A stretch of DNA of 64,000 bases, taken from the NCBI GenBank assembly GCA_004017275.1, contig SAKE01000001.1, forward strand, positions 744,001 to 808,000, written 5' to 3'. Every line of letters starts with the position of its first letter. The first letter of the stretch is position 1. Below the pieces are notes generated by a model. The model saw only the letters and a list, made by a program, of their open reading frames with translations. It searched no databases and had not been told where the DNA came from. The translations under genes and the position numbers were made by a program. This document shows positions 22,011-31,398 of the stretch, in pieces. The DNA is from Mesorhizobium sp. Lineage in GTDB: Bacteria > Pseudomonadota > Alphaproteobacteria > Rhizobiales > Rhizobiaceae.

Positions 22011-22412
22011 ATGAACCTTGTGATTAAAACCGCGCTTGCCGTATTTGTGGCTTCAATCGGTTTTGGTCCGGTCTCATCTTTCGCCCAGGACGCCTCGTGC
22101 AGCTGCGCGACCTATCAAGGCCCGGCAAATCCGGTCGGCGGCTGCGGCCTGGATGTGCGGGGCAATTTGAGTCTCGATATTTCCCGCGCCGAAAATGGCA
22201 TCTGCCTTAACCTCGTTGCCTTCGAACAGACAGCCGCCATTCAGCTGTCCGGTGGTGGCGGTGGATTCGGTCCGCCTGAGGCGATTTTCGACGGGGTGCT
22301 TCTGACGAGTGGCGTACTTTCTGCGACGCAGGACGACGACAGCGCATCAGCCGCTGACGGAGAGGCAACGGCGTTTGACGCTATGGTGGTGGATTTGCCC
22401 GGACTGAATTGA
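22011..22412 (+). CDS. Small exported protein with Cys-Ser-Cys motif (first of a pair)
   Basis: A 133-residue protein with a signal peptide (MNLVIKTALAVFVASIGFG, likely cut after SFA at residue 25). The mature N terminus is QDASCSCATYQGPANPVGGCGLDV, with three Cys in 15 residues. The middle is beta-rich (GNLSLDISRAENGICLNLVAF), a Gly run (GGGGGFGPPEA) follows, and the tail is acidic and Ala-rich (ATQDDDSASAADGEATAF). I know no family for it. The same signal-peptide plus C-S-C layout is found in the next gene, so the two are probably related and act together outside the inner membrane in export of the polysaccharide. Start supported by AGAGGGG at 21994-22000. Confidence 0.65.
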   Translation: MNLVIKTALAVFVASIGFGPVSSFAQDASCSCATYQGPANPVGGCGLDVRGNLSLDISRAENGICLNLVAFEQTAAIQLSGGGGGFGPPEAIFDGVLLTSGVLSATQDDDSASAADGEATAFDAMVVDLPGLN

Positions 22413-22495
22413 CCGGCAGCGGGCTGGGGATTTCTTAGGGTGGAGCGGGTGTAATTCGTCCCAGGAGGGTGAGTTGCAGGTTGGGTGGGGTAAAA

Positions 22496-22990
22496 ATGAC
22501 GAATCGTCATCGGTTCGGGGCTGCCTTCTCTTTTGTTGCACTTGCTGCAGAGAGCGTCCTGTTTGCCACACCTGAGGCTGTCGCCCAGCAAACCTGTTCC
22601 TGTCTCGCGACCGTGCCTTCGATCGCTGGTGCGGTTGGTCGTCTTACGCAGGTCCAAGGTGATGTTCAGATGTCCCAGGCCGACGGCTATGCGGGGGTGG
22701 GCGCTGAGGCGCCGGTGTATTCAGGCGTGCGCATCATAACAGGGACGCAGGCATCCGCTTCTCTGGCTGTCGGCACCAATTGCACGTTCGATATTCCGGC
22801 CAACGCCACGATCAAGGTCGATCCTGTCGAAGGCGGCATGTGTGTTACGCTCTACACGCCAGCTGCGACGGTCGTGCCTACCACCACGGAGCCTGGCATG
22901 CTGCCGGTTCTCCTGGGGGGCGCCGCGGTTGGTGGTGCCGCGGCACTTGCTATCGGCATGCAGGATGACGATGACGCCGTCAGCCGGTAG
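22496..22990 (+). CDS. Exported FecR-like protein with Cys-Ser-Cys motif (second of a pair)
   Basis: A 164-residue protein from the ATG at 22496. The signal peptide is likely cut after AVA at residue 30. The mature protein starts QQTCSCLATVPS, with the same C-S-C as in the preceding protein. Residues 45-120 look like a FecR-type beta domain: GAVGRLTQVQGDVQMSQADG, then PVYSGVRIITGTQASASLAVG and CTFDIPANATIKVDP. A C-terminal Ala/Gly hydrophobic segment (LPVLLGGAAVGGAAALAIG) precedes an acidic MQDDDD end. FecR domains bind or sense at the periplasmic side. Beside an OPX gene it may be an accessory of the outer-membrane channel. Confidence 0.65.
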   Translation: MTNRHRFGAAFSFVALAAESVLFATPEAVAQQTCSCLATVPSIAGAVGRLTQVQGDVQMSQADGYAGVGAEAPVYSGVRIITGTQASASLAVGTNCTFDIPANATIKVDPVEGGMCVTLYTPAATVVPTTTEPGMLPVLLGGAAVGGAAALAIGMQDDDDAVSR

Positions 22991-23060
22991 TCGAGCCGAC
23001 ACCCGCTGTCGCGGGCCGTTTCGGCGGATTTGGCCGGCTGCTCAAGGGCCGATCTCTGTG

Positions 23061-23837
23061 ATGGGCATTTTTGATCTCGCAAGACATCATGCCGGCACCA
23101 TGCCTGCGTTGCTTGTTTCGCTTGCGATATCGGCTTGCGCCAGCATTGCGTCGACATCGTCCACGAGCCCTGTCAGTGCGTTTCAACCGGTGTTGTCCTC
23201 CACGGCCCTTGCTGGCGGTGGCGCGCTGCAGGTGGTGAAGGATTTGCCTGCGCCGCAGAATACCCACAATGGCAGCGGGCAGCCCCTGTCCGCCAACGAT
23301 GTGCTCGAGGTCAGCGTGTTCCAGGTCGACAATCTGAACAGAACCGTTCAGGTCGACGCGGGCGGGCAGATTTCGCTTCCGCTGATCGGAACGATGACCG
23401 CGGCCGGCAAGACCGTTCGTCAGCTCGAGAAGGAAATCGAGACCGCCTATGGTGAAAAATACCTGCAGTCGCCTGATGTGACGATTTTCGTCAAGGAATC
23501 GGTTGGCCAGCGCATTACGGTCGATGGTGAAGTCAACAAGGCCGGCATTTATCCGGTCTCCAGCAGCGCTTCCTTGCTGGATGCGATCGCCCTTGCCGGA
23601 GGCTTCAACGCGGTCGGTGATGCCGGCAAGGTCTTCGTCTATCGCAATGTCGGCCAGAACAAGCTCGTGGCAAACTACAATGTCGAGGAAATTCGCGCCG
23701 GGAAGAATCGTAACCCGCGGATCTATGGCGGCGACGTGATCGTCGTCTTTGCCTCGAAGTCGAAAATCGCAATGAACAATTTGAAGGATGCCCTCGGCCT
23801 CGCCTCCAGTGCGGCTCGCATCGCGGTCATTCCATAG
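23061..23837 (+). CDS. Outer-membrane polysaccharide export lipoprotein (OPX, Wza/GumB/ExoF type)
   Basis: A 258-residue protein starting MGIFDLARHHAGTMPALLVSL. A lipobox ISAC with Cys26 suggests a lipoprotein anchored in the outer membrane. The poly-export domain starts GQPLSANDVLEVSVFQVDNLNRTVQVDAGGQISLPLIG and includes GKTVRQLEKEIETAYGEKYL. An SLBB domain follows (QRITVDGEVNKAGIYPVSS, then LLDAIALAGGFNAVGDAGKV). It is shorter than E. coli Wza and has one SLBB, like GumB. It would form the outer gate for the polymer and pair with the PCP/BY-kinase 39 bp downstream. Confidence 0.92.
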   Translation: MGIFDLARHHAGTMPALLVSLAISACASIASTSSTSPVSAFQPVLSSTALAGGGALQVVKDLPAPQNTHNGSGQPLSANDVLEVSVFQVDNLNRTVQVDAGGQISLPLIGTMTAAGKTVRQLEKEIETAYGEKYLQSPDVTIFVKESVGQRITVDGEVNKAGIYPVSSSASLLDAIALAGGFNAVGDAGKVFVYRNVGQNKLVANYNVEEIRAGKNRNPRIYGGDVIVVFASKSKIAMNNLKDALGLASSAARIAVIP

Positions 23838-23876
23838 TGCAGGTCACGATGCGGACAACCCAGGATCACCTCGCGC

Positions 23877-26249
23877 ATGCTCGATCGTAACAGGCAGTCC
23901 GAACGTGCCGGACCCGGACATGGTGAGACCGTGTCTGCGGATTTCTACTACGATGTGCCGCGAAACTACGGTCCCCATGGTCGCGCCGGTCAGGATGAGG
24001 GGTTCAATCCACTCAAGCTGCTTTTCTATATCGTCCAGTATCGTTGGCTGATCGTCATGATGGTGGCGGCCGGGCTTGTTGCCGGCGTCATCGTGACAAT
24101 GATGCAGACACCAAAATATCAGGCAACGACGCAACTTGAAGTTCTGGTCCCTTCGGCGAGGGTCTTTCAGGACATCGAGGTCGTTTCCGAAAACAGCGAC
24201 GTCCGGGCCTTCCTGACCGCGCGTGAAAAGTTGAGGAGCCGCACCCTGGCTCAGCGTGTGGTGTTCCAGCTGGGGCTTAGTGAAAAGCCGGACTTCCTGT
24301 TTCCAACGCCGAGCTTTTCGCTGAGCAACATTGTCTATCGTGCATTCGGAAAGTCCAAGTCGCCTTCCATCGAGGAGAAAACTCCCGAAGAGCGTGAGGC
24401 AATTGCCATCAAGCGCGTTCTGGAAGACCTGACGGTCAATCTGGTCACCAATACAAGCCTGCTGTCGATCACGTTTGTCGATCAAAAGCCGAAATATGCA
24501 AGTGACGTAGCCAATCAGGTCGCGCAGAGTTTTATCGATCAGCGGTTGGACCAGACGAGCGAGACCTCCGATTTGGCAAGGCAGTTCATCCAGGAACAGG
24601 TTTTGCAGGTGAAGCAAAGGCTGCAGACCTCCGAGGAGGAATTGGTCGTCTATGCAAAAGATGCCGGCATCACGATCACCGGCGATGACAAATCGCTGAT
24701 CGGCTCGAACATCGAAGCCCTGAACACGGCACTGGCCACGGCAATCCAGGAGCGTCTCGATGCGGGGCGGGTGGTGGATCAGATAGAAAAGGGCCGCGGG
24801 TCGAGCCTCGGTCCGGTTCTGGAAAGCGAAGGTCTGCAGAAGCTCAGCGAAAAGCTGGCGGATTTGACCAGCCAGTATCAGCAGAAACTGGGCATACTGA
24901 AGCCTGGTTTTCCGGAAATGCAGCAATTGCAATCGCAGATCAAGGAACTGCAGAGGCTCTATAACAACGGCGTTCTGGCGATAACCGATTCATTGCGACT
25001 GAAATACCAGGAAGCGCAGAACAAGGAGGCCGACCTCGAGTCCAAACTCGCGGAGATGGAGAGACAGCAGATCGTCTTCAACGACAAGAATATCAAATAC
25101 ACGATCCTGAAGCGTGAGGTCGATTCCAATCGATCGCAGTACGACAGCCTTATCACCAAGCTGAATGAGGTCGGGGTTAGCTCGGAACTCAAGACGCAAA
25201 GCGCTGCGATTGTCGATTTCGCATCGCTGCCTGTGGCCCCCTATTCTCCGCGTCTGAGCATCAATCTTGGAATCGCGCTGGCGCTTTTCATGGCTTTGGC
25301 TGCATCGGCCATCTATATCATCGAGTTGCTGAACAACACCTTCACCTATCCGGAGCAGATAGAGAAAGAGCTGGGATTGGCGATGCTCGGCATCCTGCCG
25401 CTTGTCGATGACCGCGAACTCATGGCCAGCATCGCCGATCAAAAATCCGGGCTCTCCGAGGCCTATCGTTCGCTGCGGACATCGCTGCAGTTCTCCGGCG
25501 CGGAAGGCGCGCCGCGATCGCTGCTGGTGACCAGCTCGGAACCATCGGAAGGCAAGTCGACCACATCGTTCAAGCTCGGCCAGGATTTCGCGGCGCTCGG
25601 CGCAAAAGTTCTGCTTGTCGATGGCGATCTTCGCAAACCCAACCTGCATCGGTTGTTCGGTCTCGACAATGCGATCGGTTTGAGCAACCTGCTGACAAAT
25701 ACCGTTCGCAAGGACGATCTGGCCGGCATTTTCAGGACGACAAAATATCCCAATGTCACCGTGCTGACATCCGGAACGCTTCCGCCGAATCCGGCCGACC
25801 TGCTCTCGTCACCGAATATGGCGCTGATCTTGGCCAATCTCGGCAAACGCTTCGATCTGGTCATCATCGACGCCCCGCCGGTTGTCGGTCTTTCCGATGC
25901 CCCAATCCTCAGCCGGCTTGCCGAAGGCACCTTGATGGTCGTGTCCGCGAACCAGGTCACACGCAAATCAGCCAAGACGGCGCTCAAGCGTCTGCGCGCG
26001 GCCGGTGCGAATGTGATCGGAGCGACGATGTCGAAATTTGCGGTGAACAAGTTCGACTACAACAACGCCTACAAATACATGAACTACCAGTACTACGACT
26101 ACGGCGCGGGCACCCCGAAAATTGAAGGCAAAGTCGATGACGGAGCAGGCCAACTCGTTCACGCAAAATCTCCGGCGTTCAGGCGTTTGGTTCGTCGCCT
26201 CCGTTCTGGTGTTGGCGACTTCGTCGATCGGGCTAAGTCGGCTCCTTGA
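23877..26249 (+). CDS. Polysaccharide co-polymerase / BY-kinase (Wzc/ExoP type)
   Basis: A 790-residue inner-membrane protein. The Wzz-type periplasmic part lies between membrane segments near residues 57-76 and 460-485, with long coiled-coil stretches. The cytoplasmic tyrosine kinase has Walker A SSEPSEGKSTTS (about 553-564), Walker A' LLVDGDLRKPN (about 580) and Walker B LVIIDAPPV (about 662). A tail cluster of seven Tyr in 18 residues (FDYNNAYKYMNYQYYDYG, about 726-743) is the autophosphorylation site. It controls chain length and export together with the OPX protein. The last 37 codons overlap the next gene by 113 bases, just after the Tyr cluster. Confidence 0.95.
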   Translation: MLDRNRQSERAGPGHGETVSADFYYDVPRNYGPHGRAGQDEGFNPLKLLFYIVQYRWLIVMMVAAGLVAGVIVTMMQTPKYQATTQLEVLVPSARVFQDIEVVSENSDVRAFLTAREKLRSRTLAQRVVFQLGLSEKPDFLFPTPSFSLSNIVYRAFGKSKSPSIEEKTPEEREAIAIKRVLEDLTVNLVTNTSLLSITFVDQKPKYASDVANQVAQSFIDQRLDQTSETSDLARQFIQEQVLQVKQRLQTSEEELVVYAKDAGITITGDDKSLIGSNIEALNTALATAIQERLDAGRVVDQIEKGRGSSLGPVLESEGLQKLSEKLADLTSQYQQKLGILKPGFPEMQQLQSQIKELQRLYNNGVLAITDSLRLKYQEAQNKEADLESKLAEMERQQIVFNDKNIKYTILKREVDSNRSQYDSLITKLNEVGVSSELKTQSAAIVDFASLPVAPYSPRLSINLGIALALFMALAASAIYIIELLNNTFTYPEQIEKELGLAMLGILPLVDDRELMASIADQKSGLSEAYRSLRTSLQFSGAEGAPRSLLVTSSEPSEGKSTTSFKLGQDFAALGAKVLLVDGDLRKPNLHRLFGLDNAIGLSNLLTNTVRKDDLAGIFRTTKYPNVTVLTSGTLPPNPADLLSSPNMALILANLGKRFDLVIIDAPPVVGLSDAPILSRLAEGTLMVVSANQVTRKSAKTALKRLRAAGANVIGATMSKFAVNKFDYNNAYKYMNYQYYDYGAGTPKIEGKVDDGAGQLVHAKSPAFRRLVRRLRSGVGDFVDRAKSAP

Positions 26250-27396
26250 GGCCGCAGCGCCGGTCGTCTCACTTGCCCTCGATCCGTTGAACGTAGATGC
26301 CTTGATAGATGACATTACCGGCGAACTGAACGGAACAGGCAACGGCTCTGATCTCAGCGTTTTGGCTGCCAGAGCCAGGAGCGCGCTTCGCTTCAACGTC
26401 GCGGACGCCCGGCTCTACAGCCTGTTGGGCGAGATCAGGTACCGGCAAGGCGAGCGGGGCGAAGCTTTTGAATTCTTCGATCAGGCTCGAAAGCTGTCCA
26501 AGACCGAAATCCATGCGCTTCAGAGATCGATCGACCGTTCGATCGAGGTTGGTGACCTGTCAAAGGCCGTCGGCGAGATCGACACCTTGCTGCGCCGGTG
26601 GCCGGATCGGTTTCCAGTCATCGCCGCGGGCATGCCGGCCATTCTTTCAAATCCGGACGGATATCAGGCTATCCTGGCAGCCATAAAGATAGAGGCCCCA
26701 TGGAGAGCCAATCTCTTCTCGGCACTCGGCCAGGATCCGCGGGGCCTGAGCGCCGCAAATCAATTGCTGCTCGACCTTGCCGGATCGAGCTCACCGCCGA
26801 CATCGAAGGAATTGTCTGCCGTGATCAACGGCTACATCAGGCAAAAGGATTATGAGCCGGCCTATCGGCTGTTCCTTTTCAGCCTGTCCGATCAGCAGCG
26901 GACGCTGGGGGGGTACATTTTCAACAGCAGCTTTGAACCGGTCCTCAGCGGCAAGCCATTCGACTGGCAGGTTCACGATCGGTCCGGTTTGGAAATTACC
27001 TTTGCCGGGTCGCGCGATATCGGCGAAAGCGACAGCGGAGCGACCGTTCGATTTTTGAATACGCCGGTGAAGAACGCAGCGCTCCAGCAATATATCGAAT
27101 TGCCTCCCGGCTCCTACAGGATTTCCTTGATCGCCTCCGCGAGAAACCTCAAGCTGCCAAAGCAGTTGTTCTGGTCCATCAAATGCGTGGACCCGGCGGG
27201 GGAAATAGCCCGGTTCAACATACCTGAAGGCACATTCAACCGGCAGGATCTGAGCCTGGATTTCACCATCGGACCAAGCGTATGTCCCATGCAATTGTTG
27301 CGGCTGGAAACAGCCGCCATCGCTGAGAGTTGGCGATTTCGATACGTCGGCACGTTGGTCATGCACAAGCTGAGCATCGAAAGAGTTTCGTCTTGA
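26137..27396 (+). CDS. Membrane-anchored TPR-like protein of the exopolysaccharide locus
   Basis: A 419-residue protein from the ATG at 26137, which has GAAGG at 26124-26128. It begins MTEQANSFTQNLRRSGVWFVASVLVLATSS with one membrane segment (about 20-40). Helical repeats resembling TPR follow: ARSALRFNVADARLYSLLGEIRYRQG and FEFFDQARKLSKTEIHALQ. The last 150 residues look like a beta-sandwich (IFNSSFEPVLSGKPFDWQVHDRSG onward, FLNTPVKNAALQQYIELPPGSY), as in carbohydrate-binding modules. It is likely a periplasmic scaffold for the polymerase and export proteins. Its start overlaps the BY-kinase gene by 113 bases, and its stop overlaps the next start. Confidence 0.8.
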   Translation: MTEQANSFTQNLRRSGVWFVASVLVLATSSIGLSRLLEAAAPVVSLALDPLNVDALIDDITGELNGTGNGSDLSVLAARARSALRFNVADARLYSLLGEIRYRQGERGEAFEFFDQARKLSKTEIHALQRSIDRSIEVGDLSKAVGEIDTLLRRWPDRFPVIAAGMPAILSNPDGYQAILAAIKIEAPWRANLFSALGQDPRGLSAANQLLLDLAGSSSPPTSKELSAVINGYIRQKDYEPAYRLFLFSLSDQQRTLGGYIFNSSFEPVLSGKPFDWQVHDRSGLEITFAGSRDIGESDSGATVRFLNTPVKNAALQQYIELPPGSYRISLIASARNLKLPKQLFWSIKCVDPAGEIARFNIPEGTFNRQDLSLDFTIGPSVCPMQLLRLETAAIAESWRFRYVGTLVMHKLSIERVSS

Positions 27397-28685
27397 GAGA
27401 ACGGTCAGCCCGGTCCACGGAGTGGGAAAAGTATCTACTTGGGTCGGTTCTTTTCCTGTCGGTGCTGATTGGCGGCGGCACGGCAAGCGGCCTCTACACC
27501 GAAACGTTGATCGAAATTGCAGCGATTGTCTCGGCCGCGGTCGTCTTGTCAAAGCCATCGAGGCAGAGAATCCCTCGTTCGGTTCTATGGTTGCTTGCGC
27601 TAGCCCTTGCCCTGTTCTGTTTTCAAATCATGCCGCTGCCCGCAGCGTTGTTGAGCGGATTGCGGCCAGAGGTGCTACTCGCCGGTTCATGGCTGATCGG
27701 CGAAACCGGGCTGCGCTTCGTCAGTGTCGGTATCGGGCGCACGATCGAGTGTCTGTTGTATTTCGCGGCGGCCGCGGCATTTTTTCTGAGCGTGATCCGC
27801 TTGCGCGCTGATCAGGTCTCCGGCCTTCTGCCTTTCTTTTTCATGGGCGTCATCTGTAACGGACTGGCCGCGGCGATCCAGTATTCGCTCTCCGACAGGG
27901 TTGCCATAGAGGGGTTGTTGCCGTTCACGATCAATGCGGGACTGTTTGCCAACCAGAATCATTTTTCAGCTTTGCTCTTCGTCTCCACCCCCTTCGTCGT
28001 CTACTACGGTCTGTTCCGTGGGCATCTTCTGTCTGGATCGCTGGGTTTGATGCTGCTGTTGGTGCTGCTTCTGGCCGCGGGTTCGCGGGCCGGTATTCTG
28101 ATAGGGCTGGCGATCACCATAATATCGGTTGTCTTCCTGTCTGCTCGCTCGAGGCTGGGCAGGTATGGCATCACCGCGGTCTTCATCGGTCTTTCGGTGT
28201 ACACGATGGGCGCGTGGACAAAGATCGATGCGGAGGTGATCGATCCGGCCTTTGGCCGAGCCGAATTTGCACGCACGACGATCGCAGGAATTGAAGAGAA
28301 CTGGGCGATAGGAGTGGGTTTCGGCAGTTTCCAGAAGGTCTACCAGATTTACGAAAGGGGTGAGATGATCTTCAAGCCTTACGTGAATCACGCTCATAAT
28401 GATTATCTGGAACTGACACTTGAAGGTGGCGTGGCTGTTGTTTTTCTGGTCACAGTGTACCTGATATTGCTTTTCGCATCGTCTGTTGGGGCGCGGCGGG
28501 ACCCGCTGCAGAAAGCGGCGTTTCTCTCAGTGTCGTTTCTGCTCGTTCATTCGCTGGTTGATTATCCCTTGCGAACGGCAGCGCTTGCGATGATTTTTGC
28601 CTATATGAATGGCATTATCTTTCACAGAGGCTTTGCTGAACGGCTGAGCCAAATAGGCGAGTCCCCCGGGGGTCGGTCACCATGA
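27393..28685 (+). CDS. O-antigen ligase/polymerase family protein (Wzy-like, exopolysaccharide)
   Basis: A 430-residue integral membrane protein. The proposed start is a TTG at 27393 overlapping the preceding stop (TTGA), with GAAAGAG at 27380-27386. It has about twelve hydrophobic segments and the conserved large loop near residues 310-350. That loop carries GVGFGSFQKVYQIYERGEM and VNHAHNDYLELTLEGG, the H-x-H/N-D-Y signature shared by Wzy polymerases and WaaL ligases. Position after OPX, PCP and TPR genes and with a Wzx at 16834 indicates the polymerase of the Wzx/Wzy-type exopolysaccharide. It ends the operon; 183 bp follow before rmlA. Confidence 0.87.
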   Translation: MRERSARSTEWEKYLLGSVLFLSVLIGGGTASGLYTETLIEIAAIVSAAVVLSKPSRQRIPRSVLWLLALALALFCFQIMPLPAALLSGLRPEVLLAGSWLIGETGLRFVSVGIGRTIECLLYFAAAAAFFLSVIRLRADQVSGLLPFFFMGVICNGLAAAIQYSLSDRVAIEGLLPFTINAGLFANQNHFSALLFVSTPFVVYYGLFRGHLLSGSLGLMLLLVLLLAAGSRAGILIGLAITIISVVFLSARSRLGRYGITAVFIGLSVYTMGAWTKIDAEVIDPAFGRAEFARTTIAGIEENWAIGVGFGSFQKVYQIYERGEMIFKPYVNHAHNDYLELTLEGGVAVVFLVTVYLILLFASSVGARRDPLQKAAFLSVSFLLVHSLVDYPLRTAALAMIFAYMNGIIFHRGFAERLSQIGESPGGRSP

Positions 28686-28868
28686 TGACGATCTGCTTGT
28701 TCCCATCAGGCCGTCTTTGGCAAGATGAGAGCAGTAGGTTTGGCTGTGAGATTGGTACCTGGGCATGGTTCGGGTCGTTTGTCGAGCGTCGAGATTGACA
28801 AGCCATTGCTTGGAACCTAAGCACAGGCGGAAAGGGCCGGGGGGCCTGGGCATGTCAAGGAGAGCTTC

Positions 28869-29750
28869 TTGAAAGGAATTATCCTTGCTGGGGGCAGTGG
28901 AACGCGTCTTTATCCGCTAACATTAGCAATCTCTAAGCAGATTCTGCCGATATACGACAAGCCGATGATCTATTATCCGCTGAGCGTTTTGATGCTCGCG
29001 GGTATCCGCGAGATTCTGATCATTTCAACGCCGCGTGACCTGCCGGTTTTTCGCGATCTGCTTGGCGATGGATCGGAGTTCGGGCTCGACCTGTCCTATG
29101 CCGAGCAACCGCAACCCAACGGGCTTGCGGAAGCCTTTATCATCGGTCGGGATTTCATAGGTAAGGACAGCGTGTCGATGATCCTCGGCGACAACATCTA
29201 TTTCGGCGATGGGCTGTCGCAGCTTTGCCGCGCCGCGGCCTCGCGCGAAAAGGGGGCTTCGGTGTTCGCCTATCATGTTGAGGATCCTCAACGTTATGGT
29301 GTCGTTTCCTTTGACAAAGTCACCGGAACCGCCCTGACGATCGAGGAAAAACCAGACCAGCCGAAATCCAACTGGGCTGTCACCGGTCTCTATTTCTACG
29401 ACAATGACGTCGTCGACATCGCCCCCGCCATCCGGCCCTCGGCGCGCGGCGAACTCGAGATCACGGCGGTCAACAATGTCTACCTCGAGCGCGGCCAGTT
29501 GCATGTGCATCGGTTAGGGCGCGGCTATGCGTGGCTCGACACCGGCACGCATGACAGCCTGCATGAAGCGTCCTCATTCGTGCGCACCATCGAGCATCGC
29601 CAGGGCATAAAGGTCGCCTGCCCGGAGGAGATCGCTTTCGAGCAGGATTGGCTGACGGCGGACGACGTCCTCCAGCGCGCCGCCCGCCTGGGAAAGAACG
29701 AGTATGCCGCCTATCTGCGCCGGCGCGTCGTCGAGCGGTTGGAGGAGTAA
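28869..29750 (+). CDS. rmlA: Glucose-1-phosphate thymidylyltransferase
   Basis: A 293-residue enzyme that makes dTDP-glucose, the first step to dTDP-L-rhamnose. The start is a TTG at 28869, with AAGGAGAG at 28857-28864. The N terminus [17 protein letters not shown] is the nucleotidyltransferase motif. Further motifs are [27 protein letters not shown] and the sugar-phosphate site [20 protein letters not shown]. The C-terminal helices that carry the allosteric dTDP-rhamnose site are present. First gene of rmlA-rmlC-rmlB-rmlD; the next ATG follows its stop directly. Confidence 0.97.
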   Translation: MKGIILAGGSGTRLYPLTLAISKQILPIYDKPMIYYPLSVLMLAGIREILIISTPRDLPVFRDLLGDGSEFGLDLSYAEQPQPNGLAEAFIIGRDFIGKDSVSMILGDNIYFGDGLSQLCRAAASREKGASVFAYHVEDPQRYGVVSFDKVTGTALTIEEKPDQPKSNWAVTGLYFYDNDVVDIAPAIRPSARGELEITAVNNVYLERGQLHVHRLGRGYAWLDTGTHDSLHEASSFVRTIEHRQGIKVACPEEIAFEQDWLTADDVLQRAARLGKNEYAAYLRRRVVERLEE

Positions 29751-30305
29751 ATGCTGGAAGTCAGGTCGCTTGGCATCGAAGGCGTGCTGGAAATCATTCC
29801 GAAACGGCATGGCGATGCCCGTGGTTTCTTTGTCGAAACTTATCATGCCGAGCGCTTTTCGCAGGCCGGCATAAGCTTGAGTTTCGTACAGGACAATCAT
29901 TCCTATTCCGCCGCGGCAGGTGTCCTGCGCGGGCTGCACTACCAGCTTGCGCCGCGAGCTCAGGACAAACTGCTGCGTGTCATCCGGGGTGCGCTGCTCG
30001 ACGTAGCCGTCGACATTCGCCGCAGCTCGCCAACATTCGGAAAATGGGTTGCGCTCGAGATTACGGCCGAAAAGGGCAACCAGATTCTGGTGCCGAAAGG
30101 CTTCGCGCACGGCTTCGTGACGCTCGTGCCGGACACCGAGGTTTTGTACAAGGTGACTGATACCTATTCGCCAGAACATGACCGGTCGATCCGCTTCGAC
30201 GATCCCGCTATCGGAATCGAATGGCCATCATTGGCCGGTGGATTTCAACTTTCGGACAAGGACCTCAAGGCGCCGCTGCTGGCTGCCGCCGAGGTGTTCG
30301 CCTGA
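29751..30305 (+). CDS. rmlC: dTDP-4-dehydrorhamnose 3,5-epimerase
   Basis: A 184-residue cupin enzyme starting [27 protein letters not shown]. The RmlC catalytic set is visible: the His in LRGLHYQL, the partner Asp in [17 protein letters not shown] and the Tyr in [20 protein letters not shown]. It epimerises C3 and C5 of dTDP-4-keto-6-deoxyglucose. The gene begins on the base after the rmlA stop, so the pair is tightly coupled. Confidence 0.97.
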   Translation: MLEVRSLGIEGVLEIIPKRHGDARGFFVETYHAERFSQAGISLSFVQDNHSYSAAAGVLRGLHYQLAPRAQDKLLRVIRGALLDVAVDIRRSSPTFGKWVALEITAEKGNQILVPKGFAHGFVTLVPDTEVLYKVTDTYSPEHDRSIRFDDPAIGIEWPSLAGGFQLSDKDLKAPLLAAAEVFA

Positions 30306-30327
30306 TGGATTGCATGAGGATAGCAGC

Positions 30328-31398
30328 ATGAATTTTCTAGTGACAGGCGGTGCTGGCTTTATCGGTTCGGCGGTGTGCCGGCATCTGTGCGCCAACCCAG
30401 CCTACCGGGTGACCAATCTCGACAAGCTCACCTATGCGGGAAACCTGGCCTCGCTGCGGCCAATCGAGAACGCACACAACTATCGTTTCGCTCAGGCCGA
30501 TATCTGCGACGAGAGGGCGGTGCTCGACATCCTCCAGCGCGACGATATCGACATCGTCATGAATCTCGCCGCCGAGAGCCATGTCGACCGTTCGATCGAC
30601 GGGCCAGGCACGTTCATCGAGACCAACATCGTCGGCACTTACAAGATGCTCAATTCCGCGCTGGAATATTGGCGCGGCCTGCCCGAGGACAGGAAGGGCC
30701 GCTTCCGCTTCCATCATGTCTCGACTGATGAGGTCTTCGGCGATCTTCCCTTCGATGGCGGCATGTTCGTCGAGGAAACGCCCTATGCGCCGTCGTCGCC
30801 CTATTCCGCCTCGAAGGCGGCCTCGGACCATCTCGTGCGGGCCTGGCACGAAACCTATGGCCTGCCGGTCGTGCTGTCCAATTGCTCGAACAATTACGGA
30901 CCCTATCACTTTCCCGAAAAGCTGATCCCGCTGGTGATCCTCAACGCGCTCGATGAAAAGCCGCTGCCGGTCTACGGCGCCGGCGCCAATGTGCGCGACT
31001 GGCTGTTCGTCGAGGATCACGCGCGCGCGCTGGAAATTGTCGCAACCAGGGGACAGCCGGGGGAAAGCTACAATGTCGGCGGCAATTCGGAGCGGACGAA
31101 CCTGGGCGTCGTCGAGACGATCTGCGATCTGCTCGACATCAGGCGGCCGCGGGCAAGCGGCAAGAGCTATCGCGACTTGATCTCGTTCGTTACCGACCGC
31201 CCCGGCCATGACCGCCGCTATGCGATCGACGCATCGAAGATCAGCCGGGACCTCGGCTGGGCGCCGAAAGAGAATTTCGACAGCGGCCTGGCGAGAACCG
31301 TGAACTGGTTCCTGGATAATAAATGGTGGTGGGGCCCGATCCGCGAACAGAACTACGCCGGTGAAAGATTGGGCGAAGCGCGCAAGGGGGCCGCGTGA
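30328..31398 (+). CDS. rmlB: dTDP-glucose 4,6-dehydratase
   Basis: A 356-residue extended SDR starting [20 protein letters not shown]. Upstream in-frame codons to 30178 overlap rmlC and are not family-like. The catalytic residues are the Thr-Asp-Glu of [11 protein letters not shown] and the YxxxK in [11 protein letters not shown], with [19 protein letters not shown] following. The last is a hallmark of RmlB. It converts dTDP-glucose to the 4-keto-6-deoxy sugar. Its stop overlaps the rmlD GTG start. Confidence 0.97.
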   Translation: MNFLVTGGAGFIGSAVCRHLCANPAYRVTNLDKLTYAGNLASLRPIENAHNYRFAQADICDERAVLDILQRDDIDIVMNLAAESHVDRSIDGPGTFIETNIVGTYKMLNSALEYWRGLPEDRKGRFRFHHVSTDEVFGDLPFDGGMFVEETPYAPSSPYSASKAASDHLVRAWHETYGLPVVLSNCSNNYGPYHFPEKLIPLVILNALDEKPLPVYGAGANVRDWLFVEDHARALEIVATRGQPGESYNVGGNSERTNLGVVETICDLLDIRRPRASGKSYRDLISFVTDRPGHDRRYAIDASKISRDLGWAPKENFDSGLARTVNWFLDNKWWWGPIREQNYAGERLGEARKGAA

